This document shows positions 23,781 to 35,598 of a stretch of 64,000 nucleotides of DNA, one piece after another (the stretch's first letter is position 1; each line of letters begins with the position of its first letter). Position numbers and translations under genes: made by a program. Source of the stretch: Myxocyprinus asiaticus (taxonomy: Eukaryota > Chordata > Actinopteri > Cypriniformes > Catostomidae). The notes below the pieces were generated by a model. The model saw only the letters and a program-made list of their open reading frames with translations, did no database searches and was not told the DNA's origin. The stretch covers positions 20,366,001-20,430,000 of the forward strand of contig NC_059351.1 in assembly GCF_019703515.2 (NCBI RefSeq), in the 5' to 3' direction.

Positions 23781-23976
23781 TATTTAAAAAAATATATAAT
23801 ATCTATGAAGTTGTATTATGGTCTGAGGACAGGTGATTTTATGGGTTGCTAATGATAATGCAATGTCATACTTGTGCTCACATAAAGTGAAAATAACATA
23901 AAATGGAACATTTGTGGTAGGAACATTTCTGATTAATTTCAAAATGGTAATATTGCTATGTTTAAAATGAATGGTA
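23781..23976. other. No recognisable feature
   Basis: Short AT-rich gap between the Tc1 copy and the Gypsy element. Confidence 0.4.
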
Positions 23977-23981
23977 GGTTA

Positions 23982-24708
23982 TGTGACAATAGGAACAATT
24001 GTTGTATATTTTGTTGTAGTAGTAGTGATGGGAAGATCGGATAATTTTACTGACTTGAATCTTTGAGTCTCGTTCAGCAAAATGAATGAATCTTTATTCA
24101 AGTTATTTAATTCATTTTGTTCATTTGAGCAGAATTCAATTAAAATGTTACATTTTCAATAGCCAGATCCCCCCCAACACGTCTACTTACGCAAACTTTG
24201 ATTATAGTCACAATAAGGAAAAATTGATAATGCAGCCAAGAACAAATTATGAGAAAGAGAAAGATTAGTTCACCTCTGGAATCTTCTTGTTGGACTCATT
24301 CATTCTTTTGTCACTGCATAGCGTATACAGCTGTCACATGACAAAAGAACGAACGACTCGGACCAGAAGACTTGAGAGGTGAACTAATAATTTCTGTTTC
24401 CTGTACAGCGCCTATTCGTTTGTTACGTGAAAACCGCATGGAGGTTGGGCAACGCACATGCACGGCCCACACAAAATGAACAAATCAGTCACTGAGACTA
24501 CTTGTTCTTCTGAGTCACATAAAAGATTCGTTCAAAATGAACGAATCGTTCATGAACGACCCATCACTATGTAGTAGGGACCGGAAGGAGGAACACACCT
24601 GAGGGTAACCACATGTGAGATGTGTGTAGGGGCTCACAAGTTAATTAAAGAAGAGTCAAGCTAGTTTCAGATGTCTGTCTTTATTGAATAGAAAAGACAC
24701 ATAAAACA
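23982..24708 (+). repeat. 5' LTR (172 bp interrupted by 555 bp)
   Basis: LTR sequence occupies 23982-24022 and 24578-24708; the rest is the MITE and the second copy of its target duplication. The downstream part contains the TTTATTGAATAGAAAAGACAC stretch shared with the 3' LTR. Confidence 0.9.
24023..24569. mobile_element. hAT-type MITE nested in the Gypsy 5' LTR
   Basis: The ends are TAGTGATGGG and CCCATCACTA, a perfect 10-bp inverted repeat, flanked by the 8-bp duplication TGTAGTAG (24015-24022 and 24570-24577). The uninterrupted target is preserved in the 3' LTR (TTGTTGTAGTAGGGA at 28962-28976). The interior (547 bp) has no coding capacity. The right part is rich in AACGAATCGTTC-type palindromes. 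It must have inserted after the retrotransposon. Confidence 0.92.
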
Positions 24709-24726
24709 TGGTGGCAGCATAGGAAC
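24709..24726 (+). promoter_or_regulatory. Primer-binding-site candidate
   Basis: TGGTGGCAGCATAGGA directly follows the 5' LTR and begins with TGG, the complement of a tRNA CCA end. The tRNA species is not assigned. Confidence 0.6.
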
Positions 24727-24777
24727 ATCTAGATTGCTAGATTAAGAGTTTAGAATTAGACAGCGGAGAGCTGCATC

Positions 24778-25598
24778 TGAACGGAGCTGCACGATAGATG
24801 GACTAAAACCCCCATCACCGTTATGCGTGGATGCTGACAATATTTCCAAGTCCTGGAAATCCTGGAGGGACCAGTTTAATCTCTACCTGGAGCTAACAAT
24901 GTTAGGAAAAGTCTAATTGTTTCACTACCTCATCGGCGAGAGCAGTCGGGAACTGCTGGAATCTCTGATGAGTGATGTAGCTGCGGATGAAAGAACGGTA
25001 ACGAACATTTTTGCAAAGTTTGATGAACACTGTAATCCCAGTATAAACGAGACGGTAAAACATTATAGATTCTTCTCAAAAAGCCAGGCAGCTGACCAAT
25101 CGATTGATAATTATGTCACGGAGTTACGAATGCTCGCTAAAACATGCAACTTCGGAGAAATCAAAGACTCACTCATACGTGACTGGATAGTATGTGGAAT
25201 TAACAATGCAGGACTGAGAGGGAGGCTGCTTCGTGAGTAAGATTTAACACTACAGACGTGCATACATATATGCAGAGCAGCGGAGCTGTCATGGCAAAAC
25301 AGCAAAGCCACTGCGGTAGCAGTGGTAGAAGAGGTGCATGCTGTCAGGCAAGGAGCGCGTCAAGATCGACATCAACATGGCAGTATATTCACATGCAAAT
25401 TCTGTGGTAAAGAGCATGAAATGAATAAACAGAAATGCCCAGCTTTTGGTAAGAAATGCAAAAAGTGTGGAAAGGCAAATCACTTTGCAGTTAAATAAAG
25501 AGCCCAGCTGAGACAAAGGAACTATAAATCAGTACACAAGGTAACTGAACAGGACAGTGATGAGTATGAGGACATTCAAACTCAGAGACTGTAAACAA
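24778..25598 (+). pseudogene. Gypsy gag remnant with CCHC zinc knuckles
   Basis: One frame carries a Gag-like region (ISKSWKSWRDQFNLYLELT, then FAKFDEHCNPSINETVKHYR) and a nucleocapsid part with two Cys/His knuckles (CKFCGKEHEMNKQKC and CKKCGKANHFAVK). Gag would package element RNA in cytoplasmic particles. The frame is broken by stops at 24914-24916, 25238-25240 and 25496-25498. The last stop lies exactly where the final cysteine of the second CX2CX4HX4C knuckle should be. The frame also shifts before protease near 25575. No functional Gag can be made. Confidence 0.75.
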
Positions 25599-28500
25599 AA
25601 CAGAGAAGGACAACAAAAAGAAAACACAGTTGTACGCAGGGATACTTTTGGGAAAGGACCCTGTGAAATTTCAGATTGACTGTGGGGCAAGCTGTAATGT
25701 AATTCCTATTAATCTACTGAGCCCAGGTATAAAACTGGAGGATACAAAGACTGTGCTAGTAATGTACAACCAAAGCAAAGTGAGACTGCTAGGAAAGTGC
25801 AAACTGAAAGTAAGAAACCCAAGAAACCACAAACTGTACAGGCTGGAGTTTCAGGTGGTAGATAACAACTGTACTATCCCTCTAATAGGTAAGAAAGCAA
25901 GTGAGGCTATGAAGCTAATCAAAGTGCATTACGAGAACATTCTTGCAATAGACGGCATAGTCACCATGGAAAAACCTACAACCAGCCAGTGGTCACTACA
26001 ACAGGTAAAGACTGAATATACTGATGTATTTACGGGTGATGGCTGCCTGGAGGGAGAATACAGAATTGAGATTGATGACACTGTAAAACCTGTACAACTC
26101 CCAAAAAGAAGGGTTCCAGTGGCCATGATGAAACCTTTCAAGGAAGAGCTGCAAGATCTTCAGAGGAGAGGAATCATTGCACCAGTAGAGAGGAGCACAG
26201 ATTGCATCAGTAGTATGGTGGTCATACAGAAGCCCAGCGGCAGACTCAGAGTATGTATAGATCCAAGACCCTTAAACAAAGCTTTAAAGCGAAGTCATTT
26301 CCCACTACCCACTATTGATGACATTCTCCCTGACCTATCTAAAGCCAAAGTGCGATATTAAAAAAGGGTTTTGGCATGTCAAGCTGGAGGAAGAGTCCAG
26401 CTATCTCACCACATTCTCTTCCCCGTTCGGAAGGTATCGTTGGCTGTGGATGCCCATGGGCATAAGTCCAGCTGCTGAGAACTTTCAGAGGAAGCTCACA
26501 CTTGCATTAGAGGGCCTGCCTGGAATATACATTATAGCTGATGATGTGCTTACTACAGGACAAGGAGAGACACAAGAAGCAGCTGAGAGAGACCATGATG
26601 AAAAGCTGAAAGCGTTTCTAGCACAATACAGAGAGAAAGGTATTAAGCTAAATGCTGACAAGCTCAAATTGAGACAAAGTGAAGTCTCTTACATCAGACA
26701 CCTCCTGACGTCTGATGGGTTGAAAATAGACCCAGACAAAGTTCGAGCAATAACACACATGCCGAAACCAATGGATGTAAAAGGAGTTCAGAGACTGATA
26801 GGGATGGTAAATTACCTCTCAAAATTCTGTGCACATCTTTCAGACCAGTGTGAGGCCCTGAGACAGCTGACACACAAAGACTGTGAATGGAGATGGACCA
26901 TACAGCATGAAGAGGCATTCTGTAAAATAAAAGAAACAATTGCAAATGCTCCAGTGTTGAAGTATTACAACCCTGATGAAGAACTTACCATCCAGTGTGA
27001 TGCCTCTGACGGAGGTCTTGGTGCTGCACTCATGCAAGGAGGTAAGCCAGTAGCATTCACAAGCAGAGCACTAACGCGATCAGAAATAGAGAAAGAGTTA
27101 TTAGCTCTACTCTTCGGGATGGAAAAGTTTCACCATTATACATACGGACGGAAAGTAACAGCACAAAGTGATCACAAACCTATAAAAAACATCCTGCGTA
27201 AGCCACTATTGAGTGTGCCTAAAAGACTTCAAAGAATGATGATGAGACTTCAAAAATATGATGTAAATGTTGTGTGTGTTCCAGGGCCAGAGATGTGGCT
27301 AGCAGACACTCTAAGCAGAACATATCTGCCTGAGAGCGCGCCCACTGGATCTGTGGAAGCAGAGCTAGAGACAATCAACATGGCGCAACACTTACCAATC
27401 TCAGAGGATGGACTCGAGCTAATCCGTTCTGCAACAAAAGAGGACAAAACTTTACAAACACTGATTAAAACCATACAACTGGGTTGGCCAAAGAACAAGG
27501 CTGAGATACCATAAGAAATAGGACATTATTACCTGTTTCAGGGGGAACTGAGTTACCAGGATGGAATTGTTTTCAGGGGTGAACAAGCTGTTATCCCTAA
27601 GCAACTCTGGAGGGAAATAACTCAACATATACACTCCTCTCATTTAGGTGTGGAAGTATGCCTGAGGAGGGCCAGAGAGTGTGTGTACTGGCAAGGAATG
27701 AACGAGCTGATCAAAGCATATGTACAGCAATGTGACACCTGCCGCTCAGTGGACTGGAACCAGCAAAAGGAGACACTGCGACCACATGACATGCTGAACA
27801 GACCTTGGGCCAAGGTAGGCATGGATTTGTTTACTTTTGACAACAAGGATTATCTAATCACAATAGACTACTATTCCAATTTTTGGGAAATAGATTATCT
27901 ACCAGACACCAAATGAATTACTGTCATCAGAAAGCTAAAAGCTCACTTCGCCCGTCAGGGTATTCCAGACATAGTCATCTCGGACAATGGCCTGCAGTTC
28001 TCATCACAGGAGTTCCAGAAGTTCAGTCATCACTGGGAATTCCTACACAAAACTTCATCACCTGGCTATCCTCAGAGCAATGGCCAGGCAGAATCAGCAG
28101 TCAAAACTGCCAAGAGACTGATGCTCAAAGCACAAATATCCAGACAGGATCCATATTTAGCTATTCTGGATCACAGAAACACACCAGCACATGGAATATC
28201 TACCAGCCCAGCACAGAGGCTGCTTAGCCATCGCACTAAGACACTACTACCCACAAAAACTAGCCTCCTGCAACCAAAGATTCAAAATTCCTTGAGAGAA
28301 TTGACAGCAAACCAACAACGGCAACAAACATACTTTAACAGATCAGCCAAAGACTTAGACATACTAAAACAAGGTGACTCTGTGAGAATACAACCATTTG
28401 AGCTGCATAAGATCTGGAGAAAGGGCACAGTGGTGAAGCCCATCAATTTGAGATCCTACAGTGTCCAGTTGGATTCTGGAGGTGTTATAAAGAGAAACAG

Positions 28501-28603
28501 GAGACATCTCCGAAGGGACCATGGAATGACCCCTAGAGACTCTAACCAAACATGGACTGTTGATCCTGACAATTCAAAAAACGCAGAAACTGCTGACGCT
28601 TAG
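25579..28603 (+). pseudogene. Gypsy pol remnant: protease, RT, RNase H, integrase
   Basis: Protease appears at about 25655 (FQIDCGASCNVIP, a DxGA-type active site). RT runs from 26080 to 26750 with the catalytic IADD box near 26530. RNase H of the Ty3 type starts near 26990 (QCDASDGGLGAALMQ). Integrase follows with its HHCC zinc region (HSSHLG near 27635, CDTC near 27735) and all three DDE residues (GMDLF near 27820, ISDNG near 27980, NGQAE near 28085). A short deletion near 26350 shifts the frame inside RT. In-frame stops at 27512-27514 (between RNase H and integrase) and 27914-27916 (inside integrase) add to the damage. The catalytic residues mostly survive, so decay is fairly recent. Confidence 0.88.
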
Positions 28604-28901
28604 TCACAACACACCACCAATATGGAGAATCAAATGCAAAGCAATGTACGGTCAGACATCCCAGCATCTGTTTTCACAAAAGCAGGACATTTAGTAAAGA
28701 AACCTCAACACTTAAAAGACTGTCACATGAAAAAAAATAAAATAAAAAAAAAAACAATGTAAAACTGTTGTGATGGAAATGTGAAATTACTATATAGATG
28801 TTATAAGGAAATGGTATATTGTTCTTGTCTGTACCAGAAATTAATTAAGAGTTTTGTTTGGAACATTAGTTCTGTATTCAAAAAAATAAATAAATAAATA
28901 A

Positions 28902-28932
28902 ATAAAAAAAGAAAAGAAAAAAAAAGAAAGGA
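28902..28932 (+). promoter_or_regulatory. Polypurine tract
   Basis: An A/G-only run ending GAAAGGA abuts the 3' LTR start at 28933. This is the expected plus-strand priming site. Confidence 0.75.
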
Positions 28933-29104
28933 TGTGACAATAGGAACAATTGTTATATATTTTGTTGTAGTAGGGACTGGAAAGAGGAACACACCCGAGG
29001 GTAACCACATGTGAGATGTGTGTAGGGGCTCACAAGTTAATTAAAGAAGAGTCAAGCAAGTTTCAGATGTCTGTATTTATTGAATAGAAAAGACACATAA
29101 AACA
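28933..29104 (+). repeat. 3' LTR of the Gypsy element
   Basis: 172 bp, TGTGACAATAGG to ACATAAAACA, followed by the GGTTA duplication. It preserves the empty target of the nested MITE. Confidence 0.92.
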
Positions 29105-29109
29105 GGTTA

Positions 29110-30477
29110 AAAAAAAAATACATATTTGTCCCATGTCTCAAGGATAAGTGATTTGCATCACTAGTATCGATATTGTCTGTTAGGATTAACATATACCATC
29201 AATGCAAATGACAATATAGAGATATTTTGCATTCCGTTTGACAGAACTTTACAGTTTTGAAATATCCATTTGTCCGAACCTCATATAATTTCACAGTGAA
29301 TCAAAAATATGACATTTACCTGTGTATATTACTAGTTTATTTACAGTATAACAGAGCCATATTTTAATGAAACTTCCTGAAAATAGGTTATATGCAAAAT
29401 ATTTAACATTAGTTTCTTGTTGTCTTTTCCAAAAAAAAAAAACAAAAAAAAATTCAAACGCTCATGGCTAAATGATATCCAATACTGTCCCCTAGTGAAT
29501 GATTCTGGAAATGGAGGGTTATAAAGAGAGGAGCTACAGTATATGCATAGCCCAACTGCAACACATCATTTCACACAAGCAGAAGTAACCAATCATTCTA
29601 TTGCTGAAGGAACAAATGCAATAAACACTGAGACAATACACACAACGTGCATAATGTCAAAGACAAAACGTATTCACATGACACAACACTAGTTGAAGAT
29701 TCACAAAATTACCTTTCAAAAGAGCCTACTGTGACAATACCATGGTACAGTGATGATATCAGATGGTAATACCATGATACTTTGATATATAGGCCACCAA
29801 AGTGCTGAATTATTATCATATTCATGAACCATAGTATTTACAGAGACTTCTTTTTTTTTCTTCTTCTTTTTTATTGTACTTTTAACACATTACAACTCAA
29901 GACATAAGACATAATGACAAGCACATACACACAATGAAAGAATAGAATTTACTGATACTTCAAAGAATACAATGGTACTACCATGGTAAATGTCTAACTT
30001 TCGTACTTCAATTGTTACTTTTTGTGAACTGTAAACAGTACTTTTGTGTACTGTTTGGTTGGAAACTGTCTTCACCTGCAGTTCAGAGTCGTACACAAGC
30101 TGCACACACAGGTTTTGAACATTATGAACACCTTCACTGCAAATCGGCATTTGCCGGTTTTGATTCAGTGGATTGTAGGAAAATATTCCACTTCATCCAG
30201 CACGTTGTTAATTCTTTTGCTTTGGTGTACATTCTTGAAATGGTCTATACCCTTAGAGTCTTTCTAGCAACTCAGTCCACTGTCGGCCATCTTTGGAACG
30301 CTCTCGGGAGGCTATTTCCAGCCATGACAGTGCAGCTCCTATCTACTTGAATGGGAAAAGACCGAAATCTCCTAAACGGTTGGTCAAGATGACGATCAAG
30401 GGCCATATTTCAAATCAGCAGTAAAATCTGACAACACTAGTATTATAAATTGTGCTTCTTTACCTCAGATAACGCTT

Positions 30478-30492
<15 letters not shown>
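29110..30492. other. Interval without a supported gene
   Basis: AT-rich; ACCATGGTA-type palindromic motifs near 29740-29990 resemble 19505-19600. The open frames at 29890-30350 lack domains. Confidence 0.4.

Positions 30493-30557
<65 letters not shown>
30493..30557. repeat. (AT)n microsatellite
   Basis: About 32 AT units after an A-run. Confidence 0.9.
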
Positions 30558-30560
<3 letters not shown>

Positions 30561-31267
30561 TTATCGGCTTGTATAGCTAATGCGCATGCGCGATGTCCAG
30601 TTGATTGACAGGTGATGTCTGTATCTAAAAGGTGATTGGCTCTTTTACCTGTAAGGCGGGAATCCCTTTATACATCCGTTGACAGTTTGCTGCTGTTGGG
30701 CGTTCCAATCTCTCCCATTCATTCTAATAGATGTGGCCCATCTCTGCTAAATAATCTCTGATACCTTTCTCGCTCCCCTTCCGTGTTCTGGAGAATCATG
30801 TTACTGTTTAATGCAGTGGTTCTCAATTTTTACACAATTTTTAAAAACGGACCTTTCTGCCATCATTTACTCACCCTCGTCGTTCAAACCCGGTGTTGTA
30901 CCGAAATCTCACTCCCCGGACAAATCATATACTCCACTTCGCGTGCACGGGCGTCACAGTTGATATGCGGTGTAGCGAGCTTGAGCGCTCTTCTATTTTC
31001 CATAGCCGTTTATCTATATTTTTCACACAGTTAGCACCAAGAATGTACATGGACGAATTGTCTAAGCTTAAATTAACAAGCAGAAATTTAATTCGTTCGG
31101 ATAAAGGATGCAAAAAACATGGCAGATCGATTCAACTTAGAAATTGGCGAGGCTTCGACAGCGTCAGGAATAAAGTTTAAAGTTTACTCAGTTCTCTTTA
31201 TTACCAGTTGTCAAAGCAAAACTGTTAATTTCACATTGAAATGAAAGTCCTGTTGCCCGAGCTTCAT

Positions 31268-31560
31268 GGGGCCAGTTGCACCAGCTATACAAAAGTTAAA
31301 ACTTAGGCTAGTTGTGGCGTAAATGGGCACTAAGTCACAATTTACGCACTACTAAATATTTGAGTTGCACCATTAAACTTAGGTGGGACGTAACCCTACG
31401 TATAATCTAAATATTTACGACAGACTGCGACCAGGAGTAACTGATGGAATAAAAAAGCAGAGTAATATTTAATGACATCAATGAGCTCATGTTCTGGGTG
31501 ACAGGCTTCATGTCTTTCGACATATATGATGGTGTTGGTATTTACACTCGTTTACATTGT

Positions 31561-31618
<58 letters not shown>

Positions 31619-32181
31619 GTATACTACAAGCAGCACTTCAGCATGAAAGCGTTCTAACTGTGCAGTTTTCAGGATGCGTGAAGTGTCAACACATTAATAA
31701 AATGAATAAATGTCTATTTTTCCAGCCTGTTGTATTCGTATTTATTTATCACCCCTTATTTATTTTAGATAATGTTCCTATTGTTATTTACACAGGGCAA
31801 ATATACTATTTATTAAATCTACTTTTATTACGTACCGTATTTAAATGGGGATATAATTTACAGCTGACAGTTACGTGAACAAACAAGGTTTGAACATCAA
31901 CCGTAACAAGATCAAATTTAAAGTAACGGCTTCTTAACACTTCTGTGTACAAATGTGAAGGCTGTTTACTGGCTCAATACCTAAACGTCATATTATGTGT
32001 ATACGCATTACTTTACGGAGAGCTTACAACCTACTAGTTAAGTCTTGCCTTAAGAACAGGTGGTGCAACCGAATTAATCACTGACTTACTTACAAACTGA
32101 CTAGTAGTTACTAAGCCCTTAGTGTGAACTTTACGTCCCAGCTTACGTGAGAATTTACGCACAGCTGGTGCAACTCTACCC
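31268..32181. mobile_element. MITE with AGTTGCACCAGC ends
   Basis: The left end is GGGGCCAGTTGCACCAGC and the right end is GCTGGTGCAACTCTACCC, an inverted repeat of about 17 bp with a few mismatches. It is absent from the opposite arm of the inverted pair, so it inserted afterwards. It includes the (GA)n tract. The target duplication is unclear; superfamily not assigned. Confidence 0.6.
31562..31615. repeat. (GA)n microsatellite
   Basis: 27 GA units. Confidence 0.9.
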
Positions 32182-32362
32182 AGATCCAAATCGGGGTAAC
32201 GTTGGCTTTAAGTACGATATTCGTTGACTATTCACCTATGACGAGTTAGGGACCGTCTGAAAATTTCACACACTGAAATTCACAAAAATATTATTTTCAC
32301 ATTCTAAAGGTTGTAGAAACTTCCCAGCAGATAGATGGACTTACTACAGGTGAGATTAATAA

Positions 32363-32470
32363 TTAAGGTCAAGGGGCCTTGCTCAAGGGACAACAGTGGC
32401 ATCTTGACAGTGCTGAGGCTTGAACCCTCATCCTTCTGATCAGTAACCAAGAGCCTTAACCACTGCCCCT
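32363..32470. repeat. Dispersed repeat, copy B
   Basis: Shares GGGGCCTTGCTCAAGGG and CAACAGTGGCATCTTG with 21866-22040. It interrupts the left block of the inverted pair, while the right partner (37028-37035) is uninterrupted. Confidence 0.55.
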
Positions 32471-32540
32471 ATTATTACAGTATGATCAATTATATGTGTA
32501 CAATAATCAATTATTTGATATTGTCTTATTATAAAGTTTG

Positions 32541-33204
32541 TAGTAACTGTAGTGTAGTGTGCAGCGTTGTCAAACCATTTACTTTACGTGATGAAGCCAT
32601 TGAGTGTTTATGAAGTTTGTTTCTTTTTGAGAGTGAATTATTGAACTTAGTGAAAACCCGAAAAATTTTATCTGCTGCACAGAAGGCAAGAGAATAAATG
32701 CCTTACCTGAAGCGTGTCACTGCTCCCCGTCTCCTTTTCTATACCCGAACCTGAAGGTCTTGTTACACAATTCTATATATTTCTGTTAATACTGTATCTG
32801 CTTCCTGTAGTATAGACTTAACAGGAGAGATGGCATAATAAAGTCTGATCGCTGACGGCAAGAGAGATCTCCACTATCACTTCCTAGAGTACTGTGCTCA
32901 TAAAATCGCTGTTGTGGAGAGAATGCTTTACTGACTTCAATAAATGTTTATCAAGTCTAGTATAGCTGTCTGTTCTGATCATTTCCTTTACATATTTTTA
33001 GTCATCTGCTCTGATCTGCTTTTGCGTTCTGTGCCTCAATGATAGTCAGACTCAGGTGTTTCTTTAAAGTCCTCCACCAGCTTTTTTATGTTTGTGACAT
33101 TCAGCTGCAGTTGTTTTTTTACTATACAAGAGTCATCCACCAGCTTTTTGTAATCGGTGTCTTCTCCATTTTCAATGCAACATCTAGTTGAAGTTTTGCT
33201 TGCA
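32541..33204. other. Non-coding interval
   Basis: No gene or repeat recognised. Confidence 0.4.
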
Positions 33205-33329
33205 AACTTGATTCAAGGAAACATCCTGGTTACTTTTTGTAACCTCTGTTCCCTGATGGAGGGACCGAGACGTTGTGTCGATGTAGTGACACTAGGGTTC
33301 GCCCTTGGGAGCCCCAAACACCTCTGATC

Positions 33330-33480
33330 TTTGAGAAAAGGCCAATGGGAACTGGCGAGTGGAATTTGCATCCCACTCCCCTGGACATGCGGGTATAAAA
33401 GGAGCTGGCTCGCAACCACTCATTCAGGTTTTGTGCTGAGGAGCCGAGACAGGGTCCCGGCCATTTCAGCGGGTAGTTCA
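33330..33480. repeat. Left inverted terminal repeat of the DIRS element
   Basis: Pairs with 36410-36480 on the opposite strand and carries a TATAAAAG box at 33394-33401. The neighbouring motif GTTGTGTCGATGTAGTGACA (about 33275) recurs at 33582, as often seen in DIRS end regions. Confidence 0.75.
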
Positions 33481-34269
33481 GAGTTGTGGCAGGAAGGACA
33501 CAACATATCATTCCCTCCATCAGGGAACGGAGGTTACGAAAGTAACCAGAACATTCCCTATCTGTCACTCACTCAACGTTGTGTCGATGTAGTGACACTA
33601 GGCCTCCCTATACGAATGCCACAACTAGCTGAACTGTGTTACGTGGACTGGTGGTGCGAGATGGGCAAACCATTGCATACCTCGTAGCCAGCGCACCTGG
33701 CCGTCACGTAACCTCCCCCAATGCTCCTCGACTGCCCAAAATGGGGACAGGCCGCCCCAGCCGTGGCCTATTCTCTTCTTTTTTTCTCCCCAAAAAAGAA
33801 TGGAAATCGTTCAGCTGGGGGCCATAAATGTCCACATCGGGGGGGTGTCCATTCCCAAGGAGAAGACACTGCGGAGACCACATCCTGCCCGAAGGGGAGG
33901 CAATTGTGTGAAAATACGTCACATGGTCTTACCGAGTCTTGTCGGCAGTGTTGCATGTGGAGAAGTCCCCATGGTAGGTCCTACTCAGATGGGACGGAGC
34001 TCTACAAACACGGTGACCGGTGGCAGAGGGAAACTCTGCCCAAGGAAGAGGCGGGTTTATCAACAGGGAAACCATCTCATGGAAGATACATCACACTGGG
34101 TTACAAACAGTCAACCAGCACATGTGGAGCACCTACCCCAGTACAGGGCCTAATAGCAAGTACTGGGCCGGCATCGAGTTTCTCCACGAACTTGCCTGCC
34201 ACAGGGCTAAGGAGGAAGGACATCCAGGGTCCACGACCTTGTGAACACTTGAAGGATCTGCTGATAATG

Positions 34270-34406
34270 TCTTGGTGGCAGATACAACAGGACACCTTCA
34301 GGAGTCTTGTAGAGTCCATGCCTCTGGGGTCACGCTGTTTTGGCGGCACGCGGAGGACCGACAGAATATTAGGCAGATGGTTATAACGTTTTGCCACATC
34401 AGTGTG
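34270..34406 (+). mobile_element. Tc1-type 3'-end fragment inside the DIRS element
   Basis: Resembles the right end of the MITE family at 2457 and 18670: GCTGTTTTGGCGGCACG, then ATATTAGGCAGATGGTTATA, ending CAGTGTG next to TA. The upstream part (CACCTTCAGGAGTCTTGT) looks like the C-terminal coding end of a Tc1-type transposase. Confidence 0.45.
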
Positions 34407-34618
34407 TATGGAATAAAAGATATTGAAGCCTCAGCGAAGTCAAATGAAGTCCAACAACTTTGCAATGCTGTTTAGGAATGTTCTTTGGAACTACGGTTTT
34501 GAGAAACACCGTATCGTTGAACTATGTTGGTGACGATGGAACTTGCGACCATAGGTGTCTAATGATGCTTTTGGGAAACGCACCCCTGGTCAAATGCCCA
34601 TCCAGGAGGGGAAAGGTG

Positions 34619-35556
34619 CTATACGCAAGCGGTACACCCAGCCAGTTGTCCTGCCAACTTACCTGTTCGTATCTGACAAAATACGGGACGAACCGGCTCA
34701 ACCTGGAGATTGAGGAACCTCGCGAAGTTATTGGGTGTTGCCCAGCCTGCTGCTCTACCAATGTCTGTTAAAGAGGTGCCATTGGTTGGGGCCCAGGAGG
34801 CCGCCACACTCCTGGTGGAGTGTGCCCAAAACCCCAAGGGGGGCGGCACATACTGGGCATGGTATGCCAAAGCAATGGCATCAACGACCCAATGGGCGAT
34901 CCTCTGTTTGGAAGCAGTGCTCCCATTCTGCTGTCCTCCGAAGCAGACAAAGAGCTGCTCAGAGCCTCTAAAGCTCTGCGTGCGATCCAAGTAGATGCAT
35001 AAAGAACACACTGGACACAGCAATGAAAAGGCTGAGTCTGCTTCCTCCTGGGGCAGCTTTGCTTGAAGGTTCACCACCTGATCCCTAAACGGGGTCATGG
35101 GAACCTTGGGCATTTAGCTCAGTCGGGGCCTACTTACTGTCAACTGCATTGTAGTGCGCCATCATAGTGGCCACGTACACCATCAGGGTGGGGGGACAGC
35201 TGCCCCACCAGCCTTTCCTGCAGGAAGGAAAGCACAGACCCGACTGCGCATCTCTGGGGGTTTTTGCGTCGGGAAGAACACCACTTAGCGAATAGACGCC
35301 ACTGCAAGGCATACAGGAGCCTCATAGAGGGAGCCCTAGCCTGAGTGATCATGTCTACCACCGTGGGTTGTAGGCCACTTAGGTCTTCCGCGTCCCGTCC
35401 AAGGGCCAGACATGAACATTCCAGAGGTCTGGTCACGGGTGCCAGATGGTGCCCCGTCCCTGAGAGAGGAGAACCCTCCTCAGGGGAATTTGCCAGGGAG
35501 GGGCTGTCACGAGGAGTGTGAGGTCCAAGACCCTGAGTGGGCCAGTAGGGTGCCAC
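34619..35556 (-). pseudogene. DIRS tyrosine recombinase, inactivated
   Basis: Two open pieces (35140-35556 and 34619-35113, minus strand) make up the enzyme. The first has the N-terminal binding domain (QARAPSMRLLYALQWRLFAK, then VGSVLSFLQE). The second has the catalytic C-terminal part (CPVCSLCIYLDRTQSFRGSE, then AHSTRSVAASWA, then IGRAAGWATPNNFARF). A deletion at the junction near 35113-35130 removes the middle, where the first catalytic arginine is expected. The HxxR pair survives in AHSTR. The position of the nucleophilic tyrosine after FARF is leucine (codon CTC). Both defects abolish strand cleavage. In an intact element this enzyme inserts the circular DNA copy into the nuclear genome. 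Confidence 0.8.
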
Positions 35557-35598
35557 TAGGATGACCTACTCCTCGTCCTCCCTGACCTTGCACAGTGT

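Larger units (their letters stand above)
23982..29104 (+). mobile_element. Ty3/Gypsy LTR retrotransposon, degenerate, with nested hAT MITE
   Basis: LTRs starting TGTGACAATAGG and ending ACATAAAACA bound the element, and GGTTA is duplicated on both sides (23977-23981 and 29105-29109). The order LTR, primer-binding-site candidate, gag with CCHC knuckles, protease, RT, RNase H, integrase, polypurine tract, LTR is that of the Ty3/Gypsy (Metaviridae) group, with integrase last. The 3' LTR is 172 bp. The 5' LTR is 727 bp because a 547-bp hAT MITE plus its 8-bp duplication sits inside it, and 727 minus 555 is exactly 172. I count six substitutions between the LTRs (about 3.5%). Several stops and frameshifts make it non-functional. 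Confidence 0.92.
30893..32540 (+). repeat. Left member of an inverted repeat pair
   Basis: Two blocks reappear in inverted orientation to the right: 30893-31267 (partner 40260-40627) and 32182-32362 plus 32471-32540 (partner 37005-37580). Shared landmarks include GTTGTACCGAAATCT, AAGCTTAAATTAACAAGCAG, GATAGATGGACTTACTACAG and ACAGTATGATCAATTATATG. The blocks are separated here by a MITE (31268-32181), and the second is split by a dispersed repeat (32363-32470). The pair is about 4.5 kb apart at its inner edges and encloses the DIRS element. It may be the two ends of a large old transposon or an inverted duplication; the sequence does not decide. Confidence 0.65.

Noticed and set aside
31562..31615. 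CRISPR-like or tandem array
   Set aside because: It is a plain (GA)n microsatellite; no spaced repeats with unique spacers occur anywhere in the window.
33721..34386. 221-codon plus-strand frame
   Set aside because: It lies in the non-coding end region of the minus-strand DIRS element and runs into a Tc1 scrap; GC-rich sequence produces long chance frames.
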